Assembly (NCBI RefSeq): GCF_041146395.1
Contig: NC_090989.1
Span: 252,392,843 to 252,456,842 of the forward strand
Source of the DNA: Eulemur rufifrons
Lineage: Eukaryota; Chordata; Mammalia; Primates; Lemuridae
Reading direction: 5' to 3'
Length of the DNA: 64,000 nucleotides
The stretch's first letter is position 1, and every line of letters begins with the position of its first letter. Under the pieces are notes generated by a model, which saw only the letters and a list, made by a program, of their open reading frames with translations, was not told the DNA's origin and searched no databases. The position numbers were made by a program, and so were the translations under genes. Shown here piece after piece: positions 1-13,327 of this stretch.

Positions 1-1
1 A

Positions 2-1021
2 GGTGGAGAAGAGGAAGAGGAGACAGAAGAGGTGGCAGAGGCAGCTGGGGGCTCAGGACGTGGCAGGGCCCGCAGTGGGCAGGCTGGCTGGTGGTACCAG
101 CTCATGCAGAGCTCCCAGGTCTACATCGATGGCTCCACTGAGGCTTCTAGGTTCCCTCGTGGCAGCAGCAACAGCAGCAGTGGCGGCAGCAGTGAGAAAA
201 AGAAAGGGGCAGGAGGCGGGGGGCCTCCCCAGGCTCCACCACCCCGAGAGGGAGTCGTGGAGGGGGCTGAGGCCTGCCCTGCCCCAGAGGAGGCCCTGAG
301 CCGGGAGAGGGGCTGGCCCTTCTGGATGGGGAGCCCCCCTGACTCTGTGCTGGCTGAGTTGAGGCGCAGTCGGGAGAGGGAGGGGCCCGCTGCCCCACCA
401 GCAGAAAATGAGGAAGGGGCCTCAGAGGCTTCACCTGGAGGCATCAAGTGGGGACATCTGTTTGGCTCCCGAAAAGCTCAGCGGGAGGCCCGGCCCACAA
501 ACAGGTGAGAGCCTGCCTGTGGTGAGGACGGAGGGAGTCGGGAGCCAGGTCTAAGCCAGGACATGGGCAGAACCAGAGCCCCTCTGCTGTCCCCTAGGCT
601 CCCCTCGAACTGGCTGAGCCTGGACAAGTCCATGTTCCAGCTAGTGGCACAGACGATGGGTGCCCTGCGGGAGCCAGAGCCCAAGGACAGCCTGCAGGAG
701 CCGCACTCTCCAGCCCTGCCCTCCAAGCCTCCGTGGTGAGCCTGGGGAGATGGAAGGACTGCGGGGCTGGGTTTGGCTTTCGATGGGGTTTCTCTGACCT
801 CCTTGTGTTGTCTCCCCAGCGAGGTGCAGGCACTGTGCCACCATCTGGCCACAGGCCCGGGACAGCTGAGCTTCCACAAGGGAGATATCCTACGGGTGCT
901 GGGGCCCGCCGGAGGAGACTGGCTGCGCTGCAGCCGCGGCCCTGACTCTGGCCTGGTGCCTCTGGCCTACGTGACATTGACCCCAACTCCAAGCCCAACC
1001 CCTGGAAGCAGCCAAAACTGA
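2..1021 (+). CDS. RUSC2: RUSC2, C-terminal three coding exons with SH3 domain (5' partial)
   Basis: RUSC2 is a RUN and SH3 domain adaptor linked to Rab35/Rab1 and vesicle traffic. Only the last exons are here: 2-504 (the window opens inside this exon), 598-735 and 820-1021, with TGA at 1019-1021. Junctions AG|GTGAGA, CCCCTAG|G, TG|GTGAGC and CCCCAG|C keep one frame. The first exon encodes an acidic Glu-rich run followed by low-complexity Ser/Gly/Pro sequence. The last exon encodes an SH3 domain, from [15 protein letters not shown] to the SGLVPLAYV end, with the ALYDY-like start degenerate, followed by a short Thr/Pro tail. The RUN domain lies upstream of the window. The neighbour FAM166B on the opposite strand supports the human 9p13.3 order. 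Identification rests on remembered family sequence and synteny. Confidence 0.93.
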
Positions 1022-1540
1022 GGCCCTGTGCATGCTGGTGGCCTCAGGGACCCTCACAACTCCCAGACGCAGAGCCTGAGAGCCTTTCCCAAGCCCTCTG
1101 GCTTGGCCACAGAGAGTAGACTGAGAGCTGGGGCCACATATCCCTGTGCTGGCGCCTGCTCCCTGTGCTCAGTATTAGTTCTCCCCCTTAACTGTCCCGG
1201 TGACCTCGTCCACACCTCCACCCAGGAAAAGAGGGAAGGGACGCGGCACTGGGCTGCCAGGATTTCCCCGACCCATCTGGGCCAACCCTTCCATGGGTGT
1301 AGACGAGCAAGTCCCTACGGGGGGATGTGGCCCAGAAGGCCATTTGTGGGGTTCCCTAGGCCAGGTGGAGATGAGGATGGGTAACAGTATTGGGGCCAGA
1401 TCCCTAAGCCCCCCAGCTGTAAATAGGCTGTGGCCAGTGCCTGGTCGTCAGAAGTGGGAGGAGGAGCCCAGGCTTCTGTTTATGTATGTATTTATTTATT
1501 TATTACACCTATTAATAAAAAAGGTGCTCAGCCTCCAAAC
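1022..1540 (+). other. RUSC2: RUSC2 3' UTR with poly(A) signal
   Basis: Non-coding tail after the RUSC2 stop. A canonical AATAAA lies at 1514-1519, so cleavage is expected around 1530-1545. Just before it is a TTTA-rich stretch (about 1478-1505) that reads AATAAA several times on the minus strand. It could serve as the poly(A) signal for the facing FAM166B. Confidence 0.75.
1491..1504 (-). terminator. FAM166B: Candidate FAM166B poly(A) signal cluster
   Basis: TTTATT occurs at 1491-1496, 1495-1500 and 1499-1504, which reads as AATAAA on the minus strand. It lies 123-136 bp beyond the FAM166B stop. If used, the FAM166B and RUSC2 transcripts would overlap at their 3' ends. I recall a short overlap of this kind in human. 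Confidence 0.5.
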
Positions 1541-1626
1541 CATCTTCTCGTTGTGCTCCCCCCATCCTTCCAGAAGGATAGCTGGGATAGGATGAAGAGG
1601 GAAAGAAGAACTTGAAGTCCAGGAGC

Positions 1627-3533
1627 CTAAGCCAGGAGCTGCTTCTGGAAGGTGCTGAGGCCCAGAGTATCATGGGTGAGATGCCCAAATGTGTGGCCAA
1701 ACTGGAACTTATACCCTGTGTGGCCAAGAGAGGCTGTCATGTGTAGCCAGTGGCATGGGAAAGCCATTTAATTCTCAGCCAATCGGCCAGACCCTCCAAA
1801 CTGCCCTCTGAAATCTGGCCCTAACTCCCCACCGTGAGCTTCCTCAGTTTCCTTTTCTGCTGATGAGAAAGCTGAACCACATGATGTGCAGTCCCCCCAT
1901 TTCTATTAGTTCCAACCCCCCAAACCACCTTCACCTATTCCACACCCACACAAGCACCCCAGCCCCCGAAGCCTCCCCGGGGGCCGTTCCCACCTGGCAC
2001 ATAGCCCCCGTAGTTAGGTACGAGCCCCAGCCTCTGCGGGTAGATCCTGGGAAGTGGGGGGAGGTGTTTGGGATCCTTCTGGGCTCCGCCCTGTGAGTCC
2101 TTCTGCCCAAATTCCCGCAGCGCCTGGTTGGTGAGCACAGGAAAGGTGGAGCCGAAGAGGAAGCGGGCACGGGGAACGTAGCCAGTGAAGCCTGCGGGGG
2201 ATGGGGACACTGAGCCAAGACATCCCGGGGCCTCCCCGACCCTTTGGTCATCACCCACCTCTTCTCACCTGACATGAAGAACTTCTGAGGGTCTCCGTCA
2301 TCCATGGAGTAGGGGGAAGCCTGTGAGATAGTTGATAAAAGAAAGATAAGGCTATCCAGTTCAGCCCCTCTGCTCTAACGCACGCTCCCAGGGAGGTGGA
2401 GCTGACGGTCAAGCCCACATGCCAGTACCCACAGCCACACTCCCCATGGCCACCCCAGGCCTGGACACAGAGGCAAGACTCCCCACCTCCGCCCACTTTA
2501 CTACCCCCGTCCGCCCTCTGCACTCCCCACCTCCAGCCACTGTGCCCCCCAGCCTCCTTGCTCTCACTTGGTCCACCTCCTCCAGCGCTGTCTCCTTCTC
2601 CTCCTCCAGCTCTAGCCCCGGCTTTGACTCTTGGTCTTTCTCCAAGTCTTTTTCTCCCTTGGCCTCCTTGGGCAGCTCTTGGCTCCCTTGCCCACCATGC
2701 AGCTGGGTAAAATCATGCAGGGCCTCAGCCCAGACCTGGCTGCAGTTCTTGGCAAAGATGAACTGTGCCCGGGGTATGAAACCTGGGCAGGCAGGGGGCA
2801 AGGAAGATTTCTGTTAGCATTTGGAACACATCTTCTGGGATGGGGGCGCCTGTTCGTACCTGTGTACAAACCTGTGTACCCAGGGATCATGCAGGAGCTG
2901 AGCCTTTCGTGCCCACGCCTGAGCCGTAGGCTCCCCCTGGGAACCTCAGGAGATCTTGGAGACCGGATGGGAGGCAGAAGTGTGCGATGGGCAGGGGGCC
3001 AGGCTAGACCAGGAGGGCCTCGAAGTAGCTGGCCAGTCACCTGCCCGTAGGTCTGGCCCATGCTGAACCGAAGTAGTGGGCAGTGTCCCGTGTACCTGTA
3101 GCACAGGACTCACCACTCACCTCCAGAATCCCCCATCCCCGGGGCCAGAACAGACCAGGAGCCCTGCTCTTTCTGGACTCAGCTGTTACATATATTTGGA
3201 GCAGGTGTTTCTAAGTTCTCTGCCTGGGCTGTCTATCCTTCCTGTCCCTGTTCCCATGGAGAAGACAACACAAAGCTTCATGGCAGATCTGGCTGTCACC
3301 ATTCCCTGGCTTTTCCTTTTGCATACAGCACCATAGAGACCCCAACCCTGGGCCCCCCAAACCAATACATCTGCTTCGCCCCAAGGTCTAGGTGGCATAA
3401 CTCCTACATCCCTCTATCCCTATACCCTATTCCCAGCAGCAAGCAGGGGGTGTGCTGGGTAGAAGTCTTACCCTGGAATGTAGTGAGGGTTCTGAGATTT
3501 GAGCCCCGGTATGAAGGTGCTGGTCACAGCCAT
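1627..3533 (-). CDS. FAM166B: FAM166B (CIMIP2B), ciliary microtubule inner protein 2B
   Basis: Six exons on the minus strand: 3533-3472, 3095-2860, 2782-2568, 2320-2269, 2191-1994 and 1715-1627 (stop TAG 1629-1627). The phases join to 283 codons, and human is about 275 as I recall. The product is a FAM166 family protein, now grouped with microtubule inner proteins of cilia and sperm flagella. Family signatures are repeated proline-glycine-aromatic motifs: HYIPGYTGH at the exon 1/2 junction, MIPGYTG at the end of exon 2, FMSGFTGYVP at exon 4/5, and NYGGYVPGYKFQFGHTFG at exon 5/6. The middle exon is Glu/Lys-rich and poorly structured. The start ATG lies at 3533-3531 and gives the conserved MAV-TFIPGL opening. 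The exon 2 donor sits in a 12-bp duplication that may add four residues (see findings). Confidence 0.93.
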
Positions 3534-4759
3534 GGGAACCCAGGCAGTTCCTTTGTTTCCCTTTGAGCCGGGGCTCTGGGCTGTGTGTACTGTGTCCAGG
3601 GCTGTGGGGCCGGAGGAAGGGGCGGGGCTGAGTGGGAGGGGGCACTGGTGAGAGGGCTGCCAGGGCCAAGGCCTGCCCAGCGGGAGAGCAGAGGCTCACT
3701 GGCCCGTCTGTCCCAGAACAAATGCCATCCTGCCACCCAGATCAGGGAAGAGGCTGAGGAGTGCAGCTTCCCCAAGCCCGGAGCAACGGAGCCCCGAGGT
3801 GGGAGGTAGCCGGCCATTCAGCTCCATCTCAGAAACTACCCTTCCCTCCTGCGCACCCTCAGGGCACCTGCCCAGAGACGGGCAGTTGTGCTCTTTGTGA
3901 GCCTTGGGGAAGGGGATGCAGTTCCTGGGGAAAGAGGGTCTCCGAGGGGGGCCTGAGCCCAGAGGGGAGGTGATAAGGCACAGGTGATAGAGGAAAAAGG
4001 AGCCTAGAGACCTCTAGGCAGTAATGTTAGGTTTATTTTCAAAAATATAACTTAACAAGAATTATTATTGAGCCCAGACTAATTATTGAGTACCTGGCAT
4101 ATCATGCAGTCAACAAACATGCCACGCTAGATACACTCCACGGTGGCAGGATGTGCATTAACGTGGGAGTCGGAAAAGCTGAGTTCCACGTGCCTTTGGA
4201 CAAGTCTGACCCCACTGTCCTCTCCACTACTGCTCACCTTGCTCCTGCTGTGAGGCTCAAATTAATGTATGCAAATGGGTTATGTAATTATGAAAACCAT
4301 GAAGCCAGAATGGTGGTGTAGGGGAGAGGTCAGGCAGTCACAGGCTCATAATAGCTTGAGACCTTGAGCCTAACCTCCCTAAACTATACCATGAAGGTTA
4401 AAATAACCTAAGCTACCACGGTCTGTAAGGATCAAGGAAGCTAGAACGTGTGAAAGAACTTATCCCCACACCTAGCACACAGCTGCTAAAACTCAATTTC
4501 CTCCCTTAGCGTCTAATGTTGTCTCTAAGCTTCTAACACATAAGAGAGATCAATGAACGGTGACAAATCCAGTGGATACAGGGAGTCTTCCTGTGGGAGT
4601 TCAGGGCAGGGAGGAGACAGGAGGAGAAAGTTGGGGCAAGGGGTAAGACTGGGAGACAAATTAGAATTTGTTAAGAAAACGGTTCATATTGTAAGAGAAG
4701 ACAAAGTACAGGAAAATGAGATCTGAGAGGGGGGAGAGCATGACTAAAACCCAGCTCTG
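3534..4759. other. FAM166B upstream region, no gene seen
   Basis: The region 5' of FAM166B is moderately GC-rich near 3600-3950 and becomes AT-rich after about 4020. I see no conserved exon, RNA gene or complete repeat. Confidence 0.5.
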
Positions 4760-4891
4760 GGCCAGGCGCGGTGGTGCATGCCTGTGAGGCTGAGGGAGAA
4801 TTGCGTGACACTTAAGCCCAGGAGTTTGAGTCCAGCCTGAGCAACACAGCAAGACCCCGTCTCAAAACAAACAAACAACCCCCCAAAAAAA
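4760..4891 (+). repeat. Alu left monomer / FLAM-like, internally deleted
   Basis: Starts GGCCAGGCGCGGTGGTGCATG, lacks the middle of the left monomer, and runs to GAGCAACACAGCAAGACCCCGTCTC followed by a CAAA-rich tail. Confidence 0.8.
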
Positions 4892-5790
4892 GTTCTAGGG
4901 CTGAGTCAGGGCCAGGCTGGCCCACCTTTCTGAGGCAGAGCTCTGCTCTTCTCCCTGCCCCCAGCCTGTGATAGTGCCGACACCGACCAGGCGTTTCAGG
5001 GGAATTGCACAAGAGCGCTGGGCCCCAAGGAACACATTTCATGTTCCCCACTGTTCTGCCAAGGACGGCCTTGGTATGTGTCATTTAGAATTAGAGTTGT
5101 AGGGGACGTGCCTCACAGCTCAGGAAACAGGCTAGTGTGAGGGTAGAAGCTGAGGGGAACGCCCAGAACAACAGTAGTGTGTCAAGCTGACAGACTTTGG
5201 ATCTGTGACAGACACCACTGGTTGCACAGCTGATACATGGTCCTTATCCCCACGTCCCTTCTTCCTAATTTTATTCCTCCAGCCAGCCAGAAACTTCAGG
5301 GAGCCTTGGGGAGCCAGCCCAGGAAGGAGTCTGGATTAGTCTGAGCCCATGCTAGTGGTCCCCTTCTCCTTGCCAGTGGTTGCTTAGCCTGGGTGGCCAG
5401 TGTTGGACGTGGTGGTGGAGAGAAATGTTTAACTGGAGATTGCACCATCTATAAAATGAAGGCCCAGGTAGGAAAGACACGACACCACCCCCCTCCACAC
5501 AGCCTGCTGGGCCCGCAGGACGGCAGGCTGCAGCTTTCTGTTCTGTCTTTGATCCTGACCAGGAACTGCTGTAAAATTTCATACAGATCCCAGATCAATC
5601 ACTTGATTGTTAAGGCAAACCAGGCAACCTAAATCCCCTCTGTAAGGATGAGCAAAAAGAGAAAATCATGAGACCTTTGAAAAAATTCCTCAAATCAAGA
5701 GACCACCGGAATTTCGACATGAAGCGAAAAGAATAAACTCCAAAAGATTCCATGCAACAAAAAACCATTTTTAGTTTTTTTTAAAAAATA

Positions 5791-5920
5791 GGCTGGGTGA
5801 GATGGCTCAGGCCAGGCAGGTGCGGTGGCTCACGCCTGTAATCCTAGCACTCTGGGAGGCCAGGGCGGGAGGATCGCTTGAGCTCAGGAGTTTGACGCCA
5901 GCCTGGGCAACATGGTGAGT
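5791..5920 (+). repeat. Alu left-arm fragment
   Basis: A short fragment (GGCTGGGTGAGATGGCTCAG, about 5791-5810) is followed by a fuller left arm (GGTGCGGTGGCTCACGCCTG and onward). It ends near GGGCAACATGGTGAG without a second arm. Confidence 0.8.
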
Positions 5921-6064
5921 TGTGGGGAGCAAAAAAAATGGGGAGGGGCAAAGAAAAAGTTGCAATTACACACCATCATTTACAAATAAATATCAAATGA
6001 GAATTCAACCAAAGCTGGATTCAGAGGCAGTTTTTAGCCTCAGCTGCATACTGGCATCATGATT

Positions 6065-6245
6065 AATACAGGCTTGATCCTGGCTCCATCACTTACGAGC
6101 TGTACAGCTTTGGGCAAATTAGTAAACCTCTCCGTGTCTGTTTTCCTTCCACCCATAAAATGGGAATGGTACTAGCGTAAGGATTAACTGAACTGGCGCA
6201 TGTAAAGCAGGATAGTTGCTAGCACCTGATAAACTGTCAATATTG
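6065..6245 (+). repeat. MIR element
   Basis: Shows the MIR core pattern: a TGATCCTGGCTCCATCACTTA-like opening, then CTGTACAGCTTTGGGCAAATTAGT, CCTCTCCGTGTCTG, and AAAATGGGAATGGTACTAGCG. The copy is old and diverged. Confidence 0.75.
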
Positions 6246-7099
6246 TTATTAAACACGTGTTCTAATGGAAGCTGCTTTCCTACAAGAAACAATTGTGTAC
6301 TTTGGCTGGCCCACTTAGACGAAGAGGGCCACGAGTGGAAGGAATAGAAGATAGCTTACGGATGAATAGATTTCACGGAATAGATTTCCAGGGAAGGAAC
6401 TGTATACCCTGCTGTGCAGCCAGGCCTCACGGCAACTGGAACTGGGAACTTGAAAGCAGACGGGCGGGCGCTAATGCTGCTGTGTTCATTCTCACCCTGG
6501 GGCCACGTGCTCTGTGTGTGTCTGCTCAAGTCTTTCTCTCTGTCTGTCTGTCTCCTCTCTCCCCCCTTCCCAGATGGACTTGTCAGTAGTATTATGGTTT
6601 CTGCTCTCTCACAATCTCCGTGTGCTCGTCAGGAAATCCCTGCACCCCCTTCCCCACCATCTCGCCAACAGTGATCTCTTCAGCGGAGTGTGCTTCAGAA
6701 TTACCTACGATGATTTTTCAAAATTTCCATGCCTAACCTTTTGCAGGTTATTGTGGGAATAGGGCTCTGTCATCTGTATTTTTAAATCTTTTTAATTTGG
6801 GGGGAAAAATCAAACCTATAGAAAATTTGCAAGAAAAATACAACCTTTACCTAGATTTGCCAGCTGATAATATTTTTCAACTGAGAATTATCGTCTTCCA
6901 TGTGCCCAGGAAGGAAGGAGACACAAGCGAGCACCAGCATCTACACCACACTCATCTCTCTCTAGCCTGGCCTCACAGCCCACGAGGAAGCCACCCTGAC
7001 CCAGCAGCTGTGCCTCGGGAGGGAGGACAGCATGTGTGCAGACCATGGTGGCTTCAGCAGGACAGGCTGTGGACAGCCAGCCAGGCAAACAGGTCTAGA

Positions 7100-8975
<1,876 letters not shown>

Positions 8976-9518
8976 TATTAGCCAGCATTACCAGCTGGGT
9001 GACACATTGGAGCACTTCCACTTCCAGCACTGTGGAAGAACAGGTGTTCAGAGGATTATCTACAGCAGTCAACTTTATGTTACATAGGTCATTGAGGTGC
9101 TGCTGGACTTAACACAGAGGAGTCTTCAAGAATATACCTTCCTCTCAAAAACAACACAAAACAAAAACAGTAATATGGTGTGAACTGATGCTGGAGGGAC
9201 AAGTGGCATGGAGAAGGACTATTCTGACAGCACCCCTTGCTTGGTGGCATGATACCAATAAATGTGTGCTGAGGCCAATTTATCCCCAATGGGTGATAGC
9301 AGTCACATCATGAGAGTGGCAGACTGACTCGCTTTCATTTTAGGGAAGGGAGAAAACATGGCATTTGTCATCTCCTTTAGCCCTGGGACTTGACAACCGC
9401 CTCTCCTAAGGAGCTGTAACAGGGAGTGGACTGAATCTTAGGCCATGGGTGAGGTGGGATAGCTGAATCTGAGGCTGGTATTCCTATGTTAAGTTATAAT
9501 GCTCAAAAGGGGGTGGCG

Positions 9519-9861
9519 GGGTGGACACAGTGGCTCACGCCTGTAATCCTAGCACTCTGGGAGGCTGAGGCGGGAGGATTGTTTGAGCTCAGGAGTTCGA
9601 GACCAGCCTGGGCAAGAGTCAGACCCCATCTCTACTAAAAATAGAAAGAAATTAGGTGGACAGCTAAAAATATATAGAAAAAATTAGCCAGGCATGGTGG
9701 TGCATGCCTGTAGTCCCAGCTACTCGGGAGGCTGAGGCAGAAGGATCACTTGAGCCCAGGAGTCTGAGGTTGCTGTGAGCTAGGCTGACGCCATGGCACT
9801 CTAGCCTGGGCAACAGAGTGAGACTCTGTCTCAAAAAACAAACAAACAAACAAACAAAAAA
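9519..9861 (+). repeat. Lemur-type Alu dimer
   Basis: Both Alu arms, with the lemur-type linker AAATTAGGTGGACAGCTAAAAATATATAG between them and a CAAA-repeat tail. Confidence 0.93.
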
Positions 9862-9984
9862 CACATTACTTTCCATTATAGTGAACTAGTTAGCTTGACT
9901 AACAGTCTTAATGAAACTGAAAATGCTGATAAAATATCCTATAAAATATTTATGAAGTATTTCATAAAATATTTTCAAATGCAT

Positions 9985-10880
9985 AGATGAGCTTTTAAGA
10001 AGCTGACAGCATAGATGAAACTAGAGCATATTATAAGTGAAATAAACCACACATGGAAGAACAAATATTACACAATGCCACTTATATGAGGAATCTAAAA
10101 TAGTCAAACTCATAGAAGCAGAGAGTAGTATGATGACTACCAGGAGCTGAAGAGAGAGAGAAAAAGGGGGAGGTGTTTGTCAAAGGGTATAGTATTTTAG
10201 TTATGCAAGATGACAAGTCCCAGAGATCTACTGTAGAATGCAGTGCTGTAGTTAACAATACAGGGTGTCCCAAAAGTCTCCATACAAAGGAAAAATTTTA
10301 TAAAATTTTGTAATTAATATTTTGTAAATAAAGGTACATCTAGCTACAATTTCCCGTTTTCCCTATGTATAGTGACTTTCAGGACACACTGTATTATACC
10401 ATATACTTAAAAATTTGCTAAGACGGTAGATCTTTTTTTCCCATTATGCTCGCCTAAGACAGTAATAAAGAGAGTAGCTCCTATATTAAATGTTCTTATA
10501 ACTAAATACATAAATAAGTAAATCAATCAGGCAGGAGGAAACTTTTGGAGGTGATGGATATATCCATGGCATTGATTGTAGTGATGGTTTCATGGGTGTA
10601 TACGTACCTCCACATTCATCACATTGTACACACTAAGTATGTACTGTAAGTCCCCAGTTAACATCATCAATAGGTTTTTGGAAACTGCAACTTAAAGCAA
10701 AACAACATACAACGAGTCCATTTTACCATACATGGGGAGAACATGCAAACTCCACATAGAGATTGGCCCTGGCCAGATCTGATTTTTTTTTCTTATCCAA
10801 TGTTGAATGAAACGATGTTATTCAAGGACCTGCTATATAGCTTTTTGTATGTCACCTATACCTCAATAAAGTGGTTTAAA
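9985..10880 (+). repeat. L1 3' end (old L1M type), interrupted by a mariner-type MITE
   Basis: Typical L1 terminal phrases on the plus strand: GATGAAACTAGAGCATATTATAAGTGAAATAA (about 10013-10044), the CATAGAAGCAGAGAGTAGTA region, GTGCTGTAGTTAACAATA up to 10260, then after the MITE TTATACCATATACTTAAAAATTTGC. A GGTGATGGATATATC phrase follows near 10550. The stretch 10640-10790 is not clearly L1. Confidence 0.7.
10261..10391. mobile_element. 131-bp mariner-like MITE with about 31-bp inverted ends and TA duplication
   Basis: The left end is CAGGGTGTCCCAAAAGTCTC. The right end, read on the minus strand, is CAGTGTGTCCTGAAAGTCAC. The ends stay complementary with few mismatches for about 31 bases. 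A TA flanks each side (10259-10260 and 10392-10393), as expected for Tc1/mariner insertion. Removing the element plus one TA restores an ordinary L1 3' UTR. It is too short to code for a transposase, so it would need one supplied in trans. Confidence 0.8.
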
Positions 10881-10899
10881 AAAAATAGAAAATCATTAG

Positions 10900-12590
10900 G
10901 GGCCAAAACTAGGCAAAGAATATAAGCCAGTTTTGCCTTAATGATGTTTGCCAAGCCACATGAACTTGAGGTTCATTTTCACAGGCTCATGAAGTACAGA
11001 GAAAAGGCAACAAAAATCTCAGTGACCACCTAAGGTGGAGCATCTAGTAGAAAACTTTTCCTGCACAAAACTGGCATGATTACAGATCTACCCCTTAGTC
11101 TTAAGGTGAACTAAAAATTAACCTGCCCCTCATCCCCTTCCTCAGGGGACTATAGGGACAGTTGCCTATCTCAAAATGTGGTACCAAATGGAGAAGGGGG
11201 CATATCTATACCTTCCCTGAAAATTCACAATTACAAGCTGGTTCATTTATGATTGTGCATATGGAATCCACTCTACCTGAATAGTCTGAAATACTATCAA
11301 GATAAGATTTCAGTTTAAAGTAATCCTAAACTTCATGTACTCAGAGACATGGTAGTATAGTTTCATAGAAAATGACCTTGAGAGATAATGCTAACAATTT
11401 TGGAATGAAGTGTCATGATGCCAGCAATTTATTTTCAAATGGTACAATAAGATTATATTATATTTATATTATATTATATTAGAGAGACAGAACTAATATG
11501 ACAAAATGTTAATAAATGTTGGATCTAGAAGAAGGGTATACAGATGTTCATCGTGCATGCCTTCAACTTCTCTGCACATTTGAATTTTTTCATAACAAAG
11601 AGATTGGAAAGACTGTTTTGAGAAGAATGAGTAATCAACCACATTCATTTAACTGCTCTTCCTAAAGTAAAATAATCTTATATACATAGTACCCAGACTG
11701 TGGTATCTAAATGCCATTTCCCACTAAAAGGGACCATTTCCAATGAATCACTGGAAAAAAATAGCTGAAACCAGCTCTGGTATAGATATGAACAAAATGA
11801 GACTGGAACATTTTATTATATTAGATAGCAAGAAAGCTGAAGGGTTGTATCAAAAGGACTCAGGAGCCAACTTAAGTAAGTTCCCGCTGGCCAAAATAGG
11901 ACAATTTAAGCATCAAATATGATAACAACTTGCAATGATTGAGCACACAAATGTGTTCTATGAGTTCACAATGGTACTAGAAGAAAACCTCATTGGTCAA
12001 CTTTTAAAGATGCTAGGGAACCAAGTCCTTACTTTGAAAGCTAGTAAAATAAAAGGGAAACAATCAAGCATTTATCCTGCCTTTCCTATGAAATATATCT
12101 CTGGGTAACAAAGAGTTAATGTGGAAAAGTTTCTTTTATTTATAAAAGAATACTTCTTTTACAGAAGTATTCTACCTAATAAACAAAAAAGGAATGATAG
12201 AATGAAGATTTCCCATATTACCCCCCATACTAATTGAACATTTCCTCCTCTCCCTCTTTATTCCCATCCCAGTGCAGTCCCTCATCCTCTCCTGATTGAA
12301 CCACTGTCACAGACTCCTTCCTAATCAGCCTCCCTGCCTCCACACACCACCACAATGATCTTTCTGAAACAGGCTCCTGGCTCTTTAGCTTGGAATTACT
12401 ATCACCAACTACTATGGTAATTCTCAAACTTGGATAAAGGGTCAGAACCCAGTGTCGATTGAATTATCTAATATTATTAATACTTAAATAAAACGAGGCA
12501 TAAATCCCTAGTGTTTATAGATCTTATACAACTATAGAAAGCAGATTCACAAATTAAATCGTTGTGATGTTAACATTAATTTAATGTGAT
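10900..12590. other. AT-rich diverged repeat DNA, no gene seen
   Basis: Mostly AT-rich. The stretch near 11505-11610, which ends in GAATTTTTTCATAACAAAGAG, looks like an old L1-type 3' UTR. A short ATATT simple repeat lies at about 11455-11480. The pyrimidine-rich 12240-12420 segment resembles an old L2 end. I could support no exon or RNA gene. Confidence 0.4.
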
Positions 12591-13031
12591 GAATGAGGGT
12601 GTTTTGCTGAGACCAAATGCTTCCGGAAAAATGCACATGATGCACATGCCCCAGGGGGCTGTTCTGAAATTCACTCTGGAAGGATTGCGAATGTCTCCCG
12701 TTATTCTCTGTCCAAACTTGTGCGGTGCACCACGACAGCATCTGCCCTTCTCTTGACCCTAATGCATCATGTATTATTTAAGACCGTCTTTCTTCTATTG
12801 GCCCCTGAGAAGTTAAATAGCACTTCTTGGCTACAACTCTCAAAACCCTGTGACAAGACTCCGTTTGAAGGCGGTCACCCACGCGATGCGGACTCTTAAA
12901 TTAATTTTTTTCTTCGCTTACCGCAGAACTTTAAAAATTGTAACGTGAACTCAGCCTTGCTCCCTCCAGCTCTCTCGGCCTGTCTCTGCATCTGAGACCC
13001 ATAGCTTTCACTCCTGCCGTCCTCCATGCCG

Positions 13032-13045
13032 CCGCTAGGTGGCAG
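13032..13045 (+). promoter_or_regulatory. CTCF core motif upstream of TESK1
   Basis: CCGCTAGGTGGCAG matches the strong form of the CTCF core. It lies at the edge of the CpG-rich block about 1.6 kb upstream of the TESK1 start codon. Confidence 0.55.
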
Positions 13046-13327
13046 GCGGCTCATGGAAGCCTGAAACCGCTCGCTCGGGAGCCGACAGCCGGGATCCAGT
13101 GGCGTCACCCATCACGGGCGATGATTGGCTATTTCTCCGATGACCCAGGGGGAGGAACCAGCGGCAGAATCGGAAGCGTCGGGTACGGCAAGCGCACAGT
13201 GTCCTAAAGACTGCGTGCGCACCCAGGACCCCCGCGCCAACTTAAAGGAACCAGCTGCAGCCCCTCCTCCGACCTGAGGGGGCAGACCGAGTTCCTGCGT
13301 GACGGAGGGCGGAACCTGCTGAGAAGG

